DNA of 64,000 nucleotides from Streptomyces sp. DH24. GTDB taxonomy: Bacteria; Actinomycetota; Actinomycetes; Streptomycetales; Streptomycetaceae. Made by a program: the position numbers and the translations under genes. The notes below the pieces were generated by a model. The model worked only from the letters and a program-made list of their open reading frames with translations, was not told the origin of the DNA and did not search any database. Every line of letters begins with the position of its first letter. Position 1 is the first letter of the stretch. This document shows, one piece after another, positions 35,496 through 43,118 of the stretch. The stretch covers positions 1 through 64,000 of the forward strand of contig NZ_JARVKW010000026.1 of assembly GCF_029813775.1 (NCBI RefSeq), read 5' to 3'.

Positions 35496-36756
35496 TGGAG
35501 ACCGTGACCTTCTCGTCGTTCTTCAGCTGGTCGACCAGCGTCTTGACCTTGTCCATGTCCCACTGGAGGTTGCCGTTCGCGGCGCTGCCCGATATCGGCA
35601 TGTTCATCGACTTGCCCTCGCCGCCGCCGCTGACGCCCTTCATCGCCCAGAACATGGACGCCAGGTCCCACAGGCCCATGTCCTTGTCGACGACCAGGGA
35701 GTCCAGGCCCGCGCCCATGGTCGGGTAGAGCCTGAAAGGGTTGAGGACCGTGCTCGGCGTGGCCACCTGGTTGGCGAGCGCGGACAGGAACTTCTGCTGG
35801 TTCTTGGTGCGGTCCAGGTCGGAGCCGGCCAGCGCGTACCGGGTGCGGACGAAGGCGAGGGCCTGCTCGCCGTTCAGGGTCTGCTTGCCCTTCTTGAGGT
35901 CCGCGCCGGACTTGGTGTCCTTGATGTCCTGCGGGATGTCCATCTCCACGCCGCCGACCGCGTCGACGATGCTCGCGAAGCCGCCGAAGCCGATCTCGAC
36001 GTAGTGGTCGATGTGCAGGCCGGTGTTGAACTCGACCGTGCGCACCAGCAGGGTCGGGCCGTCGATCGAGTAGGCCGCGTTGAGCTTGTTGGCGCCCATC
36101 GCGGGCCGGGTCTTGCCGGACTCCGAGCCCTTGAACTCCGGGATCGTGACGTTGGAGTCGCGGGGCAGGGAGATCAGCGTCGGTCCGTTGCTGCCGGTGT
36201 GCAGGATCATCATCGAGTCCGTGCGCTTGCCCGCGGCGGACCCGGTGTGCAGCTTCTTCTTCTCCTCGTCGGACATGCCCTCGCGGCTGTCCGAGCCGAC
36301 GATCAGGTAGTTGGTGCCCTCGCCGGCCTCGGGCCGGTCGATGACCGTCGCGAGGTCGACCTCGCGGTTGAGCTTGGAGTCGGCCCAGAAGTACGTGCCG
36401 ACCGTCGTGACGAGCAGCACCACCGCCACGGTGATGGCGGTCACCTTGATGCGGCGCCGCCAGTCCGGACGGGCGTACGGGCCGTGGCCCGGGTCCACGT
36501 CGCCGCCGCGTCTGCCGCCACCGCCGTAGACCTGGCCCGTGTTGTAGCCGGGCTCCTCCCCGTGGCCGTCGACGTACGACGGCTGCCGCGGCACCCCGCC
36601 CGCGTACGGCGGGGTGGGCCGGCCCGCTCCGGGCGGTGCCTGGCCGCGGCGGACCTGCCGCATCACGCGCGCGCCTTCGGGCTGCGCGCCGGCGCTGCCG
36701 TGTCCGTAGCGGGGGCCGCGGTTGTCGTCGGACCGCCCCTGGGGCCAATCGTTCAT
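35488..36756 (-). CDS. LCP family protein 5
   Basis: A 422-residue LCP protein starting ATG 36756 (MNDWPQGRSDDNRGPRYGHG); no good ribosome-binding site is visible. A Gly/Pro/Arg-rich cytoplasmic segment of about 100 residues precedes an anchor (VTAITVAVVLLVTTVGTYFWA). LCP motifs: LIVGSDSREGMSDEEKKK, TDSMMILHTG, SLPRDSNVTIPEFKG, GLHIDHYVEIGFGGFASIVDAVGGVEMDI and FVRTRYALAGSDLDRTKNQQ. It lacks LytR_C. It differs most from the other four and is coupled to the HAD gene. Confidence 0.92.
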   Translation of the reverse strand: MNDWPQGRSDDNRGPRYGHGSAGAQPEGARVMRQVRRGQAPPGAGRPTPPYAGGVPRQPSYVDGHGEEPGYNTGQVYGGGGRRGGDVDPGHGPYARPDWRRRIKVTAITVAVVLLVTTVGTYFWADSKLNREVDLATVIDRPEAGEGTNYLIVGSDSREGMSDEEKKKLHTGSAAGKRTDSMMILHTGSNGPTLISLPRDSNVTIPEFKGSESGKTRPAMGANKLNAAYSIDGPTLLVRTVEFNTGLHIDHYVEIGFGGFASIVDAVGGVEMDIPQDIKDTKSGADLKKGKQTLNGEQALAFVRTRYALAGSDLDRTKNQQKFLSALANQVATPSTVLNPFRLYPTMGAGLDSLVVDKDMGLWDLASMFWAMKGVSGGGEGKSMNMPISGSAANGNLQWDMDKVKTLVDQLKNDEKVTVSSD

Positions 36757-36861
36757 GGGCTCAGTGTGCAGGGCCCGGCTGTGTGCCTTACAAGGTTCAG
36801 CCGAAAATAGGGGCACGGCTGTTGCGAAGCTGACACAAATTCCCCGGATGTCAGTTCGCAT

Positions 36862-37431
36862 ATGGTGGAGGCCATGACAGACCAGGCCTCAGCTGCGGAT
36901 ACGGAGACCCCGGACATTCCGGGCAAGCCCACGTCGGCGTCCCGCACCACCCTCAGCCACATCATGTCCCACAACGACACCAACCTCCTCGGTACGGTGC
37001 ACGGCGGCGTGATCATGAAGCTGGTCGACGACGCGGCGGGAGCCGTCGCCGGGCGGCACTCCGGCGGTCCCGCCGTCACCGCGTCGATGGACGAGATGGC
37101 GTTCCTCGAACCGGTCCGCGTCGGCGACCTCGTCCACGTCAAGGCCCAGGTCAACTGGACCGGCCGGACGTCCATGGAGGTGGGCGTGCGGGTGCTGGCC
37201 GAGCGCTGGAACGAGTCCGCGCCGCCCACCCAGGTCGGCTCCGCCTACCTGGTGTTCGCCGCGGTGGACGCCGACGGGAAGCCGCGCCGGGTCCCGCCGG
37301 TGCTCCCGGAGACCGAACAGGACAAGCGCCGCTACCAGGAGGCGCAGATCCGCCGCACCCACCGCCTGGCCCGCCGCCGGGCGATCATGGAGCTGCGGGA
37401 GAAGCGGGCGGCGGAGGGCTTCGAGGACTGA
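36862..37431 (+). CDS. Acyl-CoA thioesterase (hotdog fold)
   Basis: A 189-residue hotdog thioesterase of the YciA/BACH type. The signature MSHNDTNLLGTVHGGVIMKLVDDAAGAVAGRHSGG includes the catalytic region around the HGG. VRVGDLVHVKAQVNWTGRTSMEVGVRV is the second conserved block. A helical, very basic C-terminus follows. The start may be ATG 36862 or ATG 36874; the GGAGG lies only two bases from the latter, too close to serve it. It converges on an acyl-CoA dehydrogenase. Confidence 0.9.
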   Translation: MVEAMTDQASAADTETPDIPGKPTSASRTTLSHIMSHNDTNLLGTVHGGVIMKLVDDAAGAVAGRHSGGPAVTASMDEMAFLEPVRVGDLVHVKAQVNWTGRTSMEVGVRVLAERWNESAPPTQVGSAYLVFAAVDADGKPRRVPPVLPETEQDKRRYQEAQIRRTHRLARRRAIMELREKRAAEGFED

Positions 37432-37449
37432 GCCCGCTCGCAACGGAGA

Positions 37450-37476
37450 ACAGCCCCCGGCGTCGCCGGGGGCTGT
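37450..37476. terminator. Bidirectional terminator
   Basis: A perfect 12-bp stem, ACAGCCCCCGGC (37450-37461) with GCCGGGGGCTGT (37465-37476), has a GTC loop. It lies midway between the convergent stops of the thioesterase and the acyl-CoA dehydrogenase. Confidence 0.9.
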
Positions 37477-37490
37477 CGTCGTCCGGCCCG

Positions 37491-38648
37491 TTACGGCAGG
37501 TTGCGCGCCATGACGATGCGCTGGACCTGGTTGGTGCCCTCGTAGATCTGGGTGATCTTCGCGTCGCGCATCATGCGCTCGACCGGGTAGTCGCGGGTGT
37601 AGCCGTAGCCGCCGAGGAGCTGCACGGCGTCCGTGGTGACCTCCATGGCCACGTCGGAGGCGAAGCACTTGGCGGCGGCGCCCTGGAAGGTGAGGTCGCT
37701 GTCGCCGCGCTCGGACTTGGCGGCGGCCGCGTAGGTCAGCTGGCGGGCGGCCTCGATCTTCATGGCCATGTCGGCGAGCATGAACTGGATGCCCTGGAAG
37801 TCGGCGATCGGCTTGCCGAACTGCTTGCGCTCCTGGACGTAGCCCTTGGCGTAGTCGAGGGCGCCCTGGGCGATGCCGAGGGCCTGGGCCGCGATGGTGA
37901 TGCGGGTGTGGTCCAGGGTCTTCATCGCCGTGGCGAAGCCGGTGCCCTCCTCGCCGATCATGCGGTCGGCGGGGATGCGGACGTTGTCGAGGTAGACCTC
38001 GCGGGTCGGGGAGCCCTTGATGCCGAGCTTCTTCTCCGGGGCGCCGAAGGAGACGCCCTCGTCGGACTTCTCGACGACGAAGGCGGAGATGCCCTTCGAG
38101 CGCTTCGTGGGGTCGGTGACGGCCATCACCGTGTAGTACTCGGACACGCCCGCGTTGGTGATCCAGCGCTTCACGCCGTTGAGGACGTAGTGGTCGCCGT
38201 CGCGGACGGCCTTCGTCTTCATGCCGGCCGCGTCGGAGCCCGCGTCCGGCTCGGACAGGCAGTACGAGAACATGCCGTCGCCCTTGGCGAGCGGCGCCAT
38301 GTACTTCTTCTTCAGGTCCTCGGAGCCGGACAGGATCACCGGCAGCGAGCCCAGCTTGTTCACGGCCGGGATCAGGGACGAGCTCGCGCAGACGCGGGCC
38401 ACCTCCTCGATCACGATGACCGTGGCCAGCGCGTCGGCGCCCGCACCGCCGTACTCCTCGGGTACGTGCACGGCGTGCAGGTCGTTCGCGACGAGGGCCT
38501 CCAGCGCCTCCTGCGGGAAGCGGGACTCCTCGTCCACCGCGGCGGCGTACGGCGCGATCTTCGCCTCGGCCAGCGCGCGGACGGCGTCGCGGAGCATGTC
38601 GTGCTCCTCGGACGGGCGGTACAGGTCGAAGTCAGCCGATCCGGCCAA
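37491..38648 (-). CDS. Acyl-CoA dehydrogenase
   Basis: A 385-residue FAD acyl-CoA dehydrogenase catalysing alpha,beta-desaturation of an acyl-CoA. FSYCLSEPDAGSDAAGMKTKA and RWITNAGVSEYYTVMAVT are the FAD/substrate signatures. QERKQFGKPIADFQGIQFMLADM is the classical helix, and the catalytic Glu lies in ITQIYEGTNQVQRIVMARNLP. The length is typical of short/branched-chain enzymes. A palindromic operator-like site lies upstream. Confidence 0.95.
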   Translation of the reverse strand: MAGSADFDLYRPSEEHDMLRDAVRALAEAKIAPYAAAVDEESRFPQEALEALVANDLHAVHVPEEYGGAGADALATVIVIEEVARVCASSSLIPAVNKLGSLPVILSGSEDLKKKYMAPLAKGDGMFSYCLSEPDAGSDAAGMKTKAVRDGDHYVLNGVKRWITNAGVSEYYTVMAVTDPTKRSKGISAFVVEKSDEGVSFGAPEKKLGIKGSPTREVYLDNVRIPADRMIGEEGTGFATAMKTLDHTRITIAAQALGIAQGALDYAKGYVQERKQFGKPIADFQGIQFMLADMAMKIEAARQLTYAAAAKSERGDSDLTFQGAAAKCFASDVAMEVTTDAVQLLGGYGYTRDYPVERMMRDAKITQIYEGTNQVQRIVMARNLP

Positions 38649-38683
38649 GGTCTCTCACGCTCCAAAACGCTGTGATGCCTGCG

Positions 38684-38701
38684 CTAACTACCGTTAAGTA
38701 A
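38684..38701. promoter_or_regulatory. 18-bp dyad upstream of acyl-CoA dehydrogenase
   Basis: CTAACTACCGTTAAGTAA has the symmetric core TA..TA.CG.TA..TA, ten of eighteen positions matching its reverse complement. It is strikingly AT-rich for this chromosome and lies 36 bases upstream of the leftward ATG. A TetR-type fatty-acid regulator would be a reasonable guess. Confidence 0.5.
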
Positions 38702-38859
38702 CTCAAATTTTATGGCGCTGCTCACTCCAGGGATACGTGAGCTTGGCGACAGGGGGAATCACCAGACCTGAGGTTGCCCGGTGGGGGCGTCACCCATGCC
38801 CCGACTATGCTCGGTCAGCGCATCGCAAGCCCCGCCCCTGCCGTACCCCTGGAGCATCC

Positions 38860-40203
38860 ATGGCCCTGAAGATCACCGTGATCGGCACCGGCTACCTCGG
38901 CGCCACGCACGCGGCGGCCATGGCCGAGCTCGGCTTCGAGGTGCTGGGCCTCGACGTCGTGCCGGAGAAGATCGAGATGCTCCAGCGCGGCCAGGTCCCC
39001 ATGTACGAGCCGGGCCTCGAGGACCTGCTGCGCCGGCACGTCGCCGGGATCGACGGCTCGACCGGCCGGCTGCGGTTCACCACCGACTGGGCCGAGGTGG
39101 CCGCGTTCGGCGATGTGCACTTCGTCTGCGTGAACACCCCGCAGAAGCACGGCGAGTACGCCTGCGACATGTCGTACGTGGACTCGGCGATCGCCTCGCT
39201 GGCCCCGCATCTGACCGGTCCCGCCCTCGTCGTCGGCAAGTCGACCGTGCCCGTGGGCTCCGCCGACCGCCTCGCCGCCTACCTGGCCGCGCACGCGCCC
39301 GCGGGTGCGGACGCCGAGCTGGCCTGGAACCCGGAGTTCCTGCGCGAGGGCTTCGCGGTCGACGACACGCTGCACCCCGACCGGATCGTGGTCGGTGTGC
39401 GCAGCGAGCGCGCGGAGAAGCTGCTGCGCGAGGTGTACGCCACGCCGGTCGCCGAGGGCTCGCCGTTCGTGGTGACGGACTTCCCGACCGCGGAGCTGGT
39501 GAAGACGTCCGCGAACTCCTTCCTGGCCACCAAGATCTCCTTCATCAACGCGATGGCGGAGGTGTGCGAGGCCGCGGGCGGCGATGTCGCCAAGCTCGCC
39601 GAGGCCATCGGGTACGACGACCGGATCGGAAGCAAGTTCCTGCGGGCCGGCATCGGCTTCGGCGGCGGGTGTCTGCCGAAGGACATCCGGGCGTTCATGG
39701 CGCGCGCCGGTGAGCTGGGCGCCGACCAGGCGCTGACGTTCCTGCGCGAGATCGACTCCATCAACATGCGCCAGCGCGGCCAGATGGTGGAGCTGGCCCG
39801 GCAGGCGCTGGGCGGCGGGCCGTTCCTGGGCAAGCGGGTGGCCGTGCTCGGCGCGGCCTTCAAGCCCGACTCGGACGACGTGCGGGACTCGCCCGCGCTG
39901 AACGTCGCCGGGCAGATCCACCTCCAGGGCGGCCAGGTCACGGTGTACGACCCGAAGGGCATGGACAACGCCCGCCGGATCTTCCCGACGCTCGGCTACG
40001 CGGACACCGCCCGGGACGCGGTGCGCGGCGCGGACGTGGTGCTGCACCTGACGGAGTGGCGGGAGTTCCGCGAGCTGGACCCGGCGGAGCTCGGCGAGGT
40101 CGCCGCGGTCCGGACCGTGCTGGACGGGCGCAACGCGCTGGACGCCGAGCGGTGGCGGAAGGCCGGCTGGACGTACCGGGCGATGGGGCGGCCCACCGCC
40201 TGA
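38860..40203 (+). CDS. ugd: UDP-glucose 6-dehydrogenase family protein
   Basis: A 447-residue NAD-dependent sugar-nucleotide dehydrogenase that oxidises UDP-glucose to UDP-glucuronate. The Rossmann motif is ITVIGTGYLGATHAAAMAELG. Further blocks are KSTVPVGSADRL, WNPEFLREGFAVDDT, and the catalytic Cys271 in GIGFGGGCLPKDIRAF. GAAFKPDSDDVRDSPAL is the C-terminal UDP-binding segment. ATG 38860 has GGAG at 38851. It probably feeds envelope glycopolymer synthesis. Confidence 0.94.
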   Translation: MALKITVIGTGYLGATHAAAMAELGFEVLGLDVVPEKIEMLQRGQVPMYEPGLEDLLRRHVAGIDGSTGRLRFTTDWAEVAAFGDVHFVCVNTPQKHGEYACDMSYVDSAIASLAPHLTGPALVVGKSTVPVGSADRLAAYLAAHAPAGADAELAWNPEFLREGFAVDDTLHPDRIVVGVRSERAEKLLREVYATPVAEGSPFVVTDFPTAELVKTSANSFLATKISFINAMAEVCEAAGGDVAKLAEAIGYDDRIGSKFLRAGIGFGGGCLPKDIRAFMARAGELGADQALTFLREIDSINMRQRGQMVELARQALGGGPFLGKRVAVLGAAFKPDSDDVRDSPALNVAGQIHLQGGQVTVYDPKGMDNARRIFPTLGYADTARDAVRGADVVLHLTEWREFRELDPAELGEVAAVRTVLDGRNALDAERWRKAGWTYRAMGRPTA

Positions 40204-40222
40204 CGCCCCGTCACGCGGGTGG

Positions 40223-40259
40223 CGCCGGTTCGGCCGAGGCTCAGTCGGCCGAACCGGCG
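40223..40259. terminator. Terminator after ugd
   Basis: A perfect 15-bp stem, CGCCGGTTCGGCCGA (40223-40237) with TCGGCCGAACCGGCG (40245-40259), has a seven-base loop. It separates ugd from the convergent CGNR regulator. Confidence 0.88.
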
Positions 40260-40318
40260 TCTTCGCGCATTCTGCCGCACCCTGCCCCCGGCGGGCCCGG
40301 CCGTGGACCCCGCGGTGC

Positions 40319-40825
40319 TCACGCCCCCTTGGCGCGGTAGCGGCGCATCTTCGCGCGCGCCCCGCACACCTGCATCGAGCACCAGCGGCCCCGGCCGGCG
40401 GGGCTGCGGTCGTAGTACGCCCAGAGGCAGTCGGCGGCCTCGCAGGCCTTGAGCCGGGTCCAGGTGCCGGCGACGAGGGCCTCCGCCACGGCCGCGGCGA
40501 CACGGGAGAGCAGGGTCCGGCCGTCGGCGGGGGCGAGGGCGGCCGACCCGTCGCGTTCGTCGACCGTCACGTGCAGGGGCGCGCGGGCGAGGAGGTCGCC
40601 GAGCGGGGTGACCTCGCGGTGCGCGGGGTGGCCCGCGTGGGCGAGCAGGGCGGCGCGCAGCGACTCGCGCAGTTCGCGGGCCCCGGGCAGGTCGTCCTCG
40701 GTGAGTCCGAAGGCCGTTCGGCCGTCCGGGGTGTCGAGCGAGTCGGCGCCTGTCTCCACGTCCAGCGTGTTGACCAGGGACTCGATCAGCGCCAGCCCAC
40801 CGGGGGCGGGCGATTTCTCACTCAT
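40319..40825 (-). CDS. ABATE/CGNR zinc-finger regulator
   Basis: A 168-residue protein of the ABATE-CGNR family. The N-terminal ABATE domain (LALIESLVNTLDVETGADSL, LRESLRAALLAHAGHP) may sense a ligand. The C-terminal zinc finger carries CEAADCLWAYYDRSPAGRGR followed by CSMQVCGARAKMRRYR, where CGAR stands for the usual CGNR. It is divergent from two VOC-family genes, with a cluster of GTTACC half-sites between them, suggesting autoregulation and control of its neighbours. Confidence 0.85.
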   Translation of the reverse strand: MSEKSPAPGGLALIESLVNTLDVETGADSLDTPDGRTAFGLTEDDLPGARELRESLRAALLAHAGHPAHREVTPLGDLLARAPLHVTVDERDGSAALAPADGRTLLSRVAAAVAEALVAGTWTRLKACEAADCLWAYYDRSPAGRGRWCSMQVCGARAKMRRYRAKGA

Positions 40826-40834
40826 GCTTGCGAC

Positions 40835-40895
40835 GTTACCGCCAATGCGGCAGCATGCAGTAACCGTTACCGGTTACCCGGCTCTACAGGTAACC
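40835..40895. promoter_or_regulatory. Cluster of GTTACC/GGTAAC operator half-sites
   Basis: The 90-bp divergent gap contains GTTACC at 40835-40840, an inverted repeat GTAACCG-TTAC-CGGTTAC at 40860-40877 (itself holding three half-sites), and GGTAACC at 40889-40895. The density is far above chance for such a GC-rich genome. The likely ligand is the adjacent CGNR regulator. Confidence 0.65.
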
Positions 40896-40915
40896 GCGAC
40901 TTCAAGGAGGAAGTC

Positions 40916-41275
40916 ATGGCTGTCGCCGAACTGGGCGTCGTCGTCCTGGACTGTCCCGACCCCCGCGCGCTGGCCGGGTTCTACGCCGGTGTGCTGGGCG
41001 GCACCGTGGAGGGCGAGGGGGACTGGGTCGACCTGAAGCTGCCCGACGGGAAGGCGCTGGCGTTCCAGGCCGCCCCCGGCTTCGTGCCGCCGAAGTGGCC
41101 CTCGCCCGACCACTCGCAGCAGTCCCATCTGGACCTGCTCGTCAAGGACCTGGACGCGTCCGAGAAGGCCGTGCTGGAGCTGGGGGCGAAGCCGCTGGAC
41201 GCGGAGGACCGCTCGCGGACCTTCCGGGTTTACGCGGATCCGGCCGGGCACCCGTTCTGCCTCTGCGCCTGCTGA
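40916..41275 (+). CDS. VOC (glyoxalase) superfamily protein A
   Basis: A 119-residue VOC-fold protein with AAGGAGG upstream of ATG 40916. It opens MAVAELGVVVLDCPDPRALAGFYAGVLGG and ends RVYADPAGHPFCLCAC. The second conserved block is QQSHLDLLVKDLDASEKAVLELGAK. VOC proteins include dioxygenases, glyoxalases and antibiotic-binding proteins; this short single-domain type (glyoxalase-like) has no assigned substrate. It is the first gene of a pair. Confidence 0.9.
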   Translation: MAVAELGVVVLDCPDPRALAGFYAGVLGGTVEGEGDWVDLKLPDGKALAFQAAPGFVPPKWPSPDHSQQSHLDLLVKDLDASEKAVLELGAKPLDAEDRSRTFRVYADPAGHPFCLCAC

Positions 41276-41288
41276 ACAGGAGGACCTC

Positions 41289-41678
41289 ATGGCCGTGGCC
41301 CGCTTCCGTTCCGTCGTCGTGGACTGCCCCGAGCCCCGTGAGCTGGCCCGCTTCTACGCGGAGGTCGCCGGCGGCACCCCGCAGGAGGAGGACCCCGACT
41401 GGGTGGTGCTCCAGGTGCCGGGCGGGCCGCGCATCGCCTTCCAGCGGGCGCCGGGTCTGACCCCGCCGGAGTGGCCGCGCTCCGACCGGAACGCGCAGCA
41501 GTTCCACCTCGACTTCGACGCCGGGTCGACGTGGGAGGAGATCGACGCGGCGCACGAGAAGGTGCTGGCGCTGGGAGCGCGCCCGCTGGACCTGGAGGAC
41601 CGGGAGAAGAAGGACTTCCAGGTGTACGCCGACCCGGCGGGCCATCCGTTCTGCCTGTGCCGGATCGAACACGGCTAG
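41289..41678 (+). CDS. VOC (glyoxalase) superfamily protein B
   Basis: A 129-residue paralogue of the preceding gene, starting 14 bases after its stop with AGGAGG. It opens MAVARFRSVVVDCPEPRELARFYAEVAGG and ends QVYADPAGHPFCLCRIEHG. The pair shares the motif PEWPRSDRNAQQFHLDFD / PKWPSPDHSQQSHLDLLV and arose by tandem duplication. The two probably form one transcription unit under the CGNR regulator. Confidence 0.9.
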   Translation: MAVARFRSVVVDCPEPRELARFYAEVAGGTPQEEDPDWVVLQVPGGPRIAFQRAPGLTPPEWPRSDRNAQQFHLDFDAGSTWEEIDAAHEKVLALGARPLDLEDREKKDFQVYADPAGHPFCLCRIEHG

Positions 41679-41741
41679 CCCGGCCGCAGTCGGCGACCGG
41701 GCGGGCCGTCCGCCAACGGGCTCGTCAGGCACGGCGGGCCG

Positions 41742-42875
41742 TCAGCCGTCGAGGGCGGTGATCGTCGCCGTCGACGGCGGGCGGCGGGCCTGTGCGGCAC
41801 GGGCCGTGAAGTCCGCGCCGCACAGGATGCGCTGGACGTTGCCCCAGGTCAGCAGCGCGATGTCCGTGTCGCTCCAGCCACGGTCGAGCAGCTCGGCGAT
41901 CAGCCTCGGGTAGCAGGAGGCGTCGCCGAGTTCCTGCGGGTGGGCGGTCCCGGTGTCGTACGTGCCGGACAGGCCGACGCCCTGCGGCCCCGCGACCGCG
42001 CGCACGTGGTCGAGGTGGTCGGCGACGTCGCGCACGGTCGGGCCGGTCTGCTCGGCGGTGAGCGGCACCATGCACAGCCCCCCGGCCGCGCCGAGCTCGG
42101 CGAGCAGGTCGTCGGGGAGGTTGGCGGGATGCGGGCGCAGCGCGCGGGCGGCGGACCGGGTGCACAGCGCGGGCGCCTTGGAGACGGCGAAGGTGCGGCG
42201 GACGGTCTGTTCGCAGGCGCCGGTGAGGTCGGCGATCACGCCGAGCCGGTTCATCTCGCGGACGACCTCCTCGCCGAACGGGGTGAGCCCCGCCTCGCCC
42301 GCCCAGGAGACGCCGCTGAGCGTGAGGACGCGCAGGCCCAGCACGTGCAGGGCGCGCAGCACGGCGAGGGAGTCGCCGAGGGCGGCGGCTCCGGCGGGGC
42401 CGAGCAGCACGGCGGCGCGTCCGCAGTTGCGGGCGTCGGTGACCTCCCCGGCGCTGTACGCGAGGCGCAGGCCCTCGGGGTAGGCGCGGGTCACGGACTT
42501 CACGAGGTCGAGTTGCTCGACGGTGGCGGCGACGGCGCCGTCGCCCCGGCGGCCGTCGGGCAGGTGCAGCGACCAGAACAGGGCACCGACGTGGCCCCGC
42601 CGCAGCCGCGGGATGTCGGTGTCGACGCCGCTCTCGCCGAGTTCGAGGTCGTACCAGTGCAGGTTGCGCAGCGTCCACGCCAGTCCGCTGTAGCCGTCGG
42701 CGACGGGGTGGGCGGCGAGGAGCGCCCGGGCACGCCGCAGCGTGGGGTCGTCGTCCTCGCCGGAGGCCGACGCGGGGGATTCGGACGGGTACGGCTCGGT
42801 GGGGAACGGCTCCGTGAGCTCACCGAGCTCGCCGATCTCGCCGGCGGTGTGCAGGTCGTCCTGGAGATCTGCCAT
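41742..42875 (-). CDS. Degenerate membrane-dipeptidase homologue
   Basis: A 377-residue homologue of renal-type (M19) dipeptidases, aligning throughout with its neighbour at 43119-44306. The metal ligands are gone: HPVADGYSGLAW replaces FPVADGHNDLPW, IADLTGACEQTV replaces LVDLSHVAATTM, and CTRSAARALRPHPAN replaces FSHSSARAVCDHPRN. The fold motifs LTPFGEEVVREMNRLG and LLTWGNVQRILC remain. It is therefore probably non-catalytic, perhaps a binding or regulatory subunit. It has an added acidic N-terminal segment (about 40 residues). Confidence 0.85.
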   Translation of the reverse strand: MADLQDDLHTAGEIGELGELTEPFPTEPYPSESPASASGEDDDPTLRRARALLAAHPVADGYSGLAWTLRNLHWYDLELGESGVDTDIPRLRRGHVGALFWSLHLPDGRRGDGAVAATVEQLDLVKSVTRAYPEGLRLAYSAGEVTDARNCGRAAVLLGPAGAAALGDSLAVLRALHVLGLRVLTLSGVSWAGEAGLTPFGEEVVREMNRLGVIADLTGACEQTVRRTFAVSKAPALCTRSAARALRPHPANLPDDLLAELGAAGGLCMVPLTAEQTGPTVRDVADHLDHVRAVAGPQGVGLSGTYDTGTAHPQELGDASCYPRLIAELLDRGWSDTDIALLTWGNVQRILCGADFTARAAQARRPPSTATITALDG

Positions 42876-42968
42876 GGCGGGCTCCGTACGTCGTGATCGC
42901 GGTACTGTCACCGTCGCACGGAGCCGTGCACGCTTCCTGGTGGGTGCGCCGTCCGGGCGTCCCCCGGT

Positions 42969-43097
42969 TCAGCGATCCGGGGCCGCGTCGATCACCTCGT
43001 CGAGGGTGTCGGCTGAGCGGACCGGGTCGGCGGTCATCCGGTCGACCCGGTCCCGCTCGGCGCTGAGGTCGGACGTGGGCGGGGCGGACGGCTGCAC
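42969..43097 (-). CDS. Small ORF between the dipeptidases, hypothetical
   Basis: A 42-codon ORF from GTG 43097 to TGA 42969, beginning VQPSAPPTSDLSAERDR and ending SADTLDEVIDAAPDR. Nearly every codon ends in G or C, as in real genes here. GGGGTGG lies upstream, and the start is 21 bases after the dipeptidase stop on the same strand. The start codon sits in the loop of an inverted repeat (43076-43084 with 43104-43112). The product would be acidic and soluble. No family is recognised. Confidence 0.45.
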   Translation of the reverse strand: MQPSAPPTSDLSAERDRVDRMTADPVRSADTLDEVIDAAPDR

Positions 43098-43112
43098 CGA
43101 CCACCCCGCCCA
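43076..43112. terminator. Hairpin after dipeptidase
   Basis: TGGGCGGGG (43076-43084) pairs with CCCCGCCCA (43104-43112), a 9-bp stem with a 19-base loop. It begins seven bases after the leftward dipeptidase stop. It could be a terminator, or it could control translation of the small ORF whose start codon lies in the loop. Confidence 0.5.
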
Positions 43113-43118
43113 CGGCGA

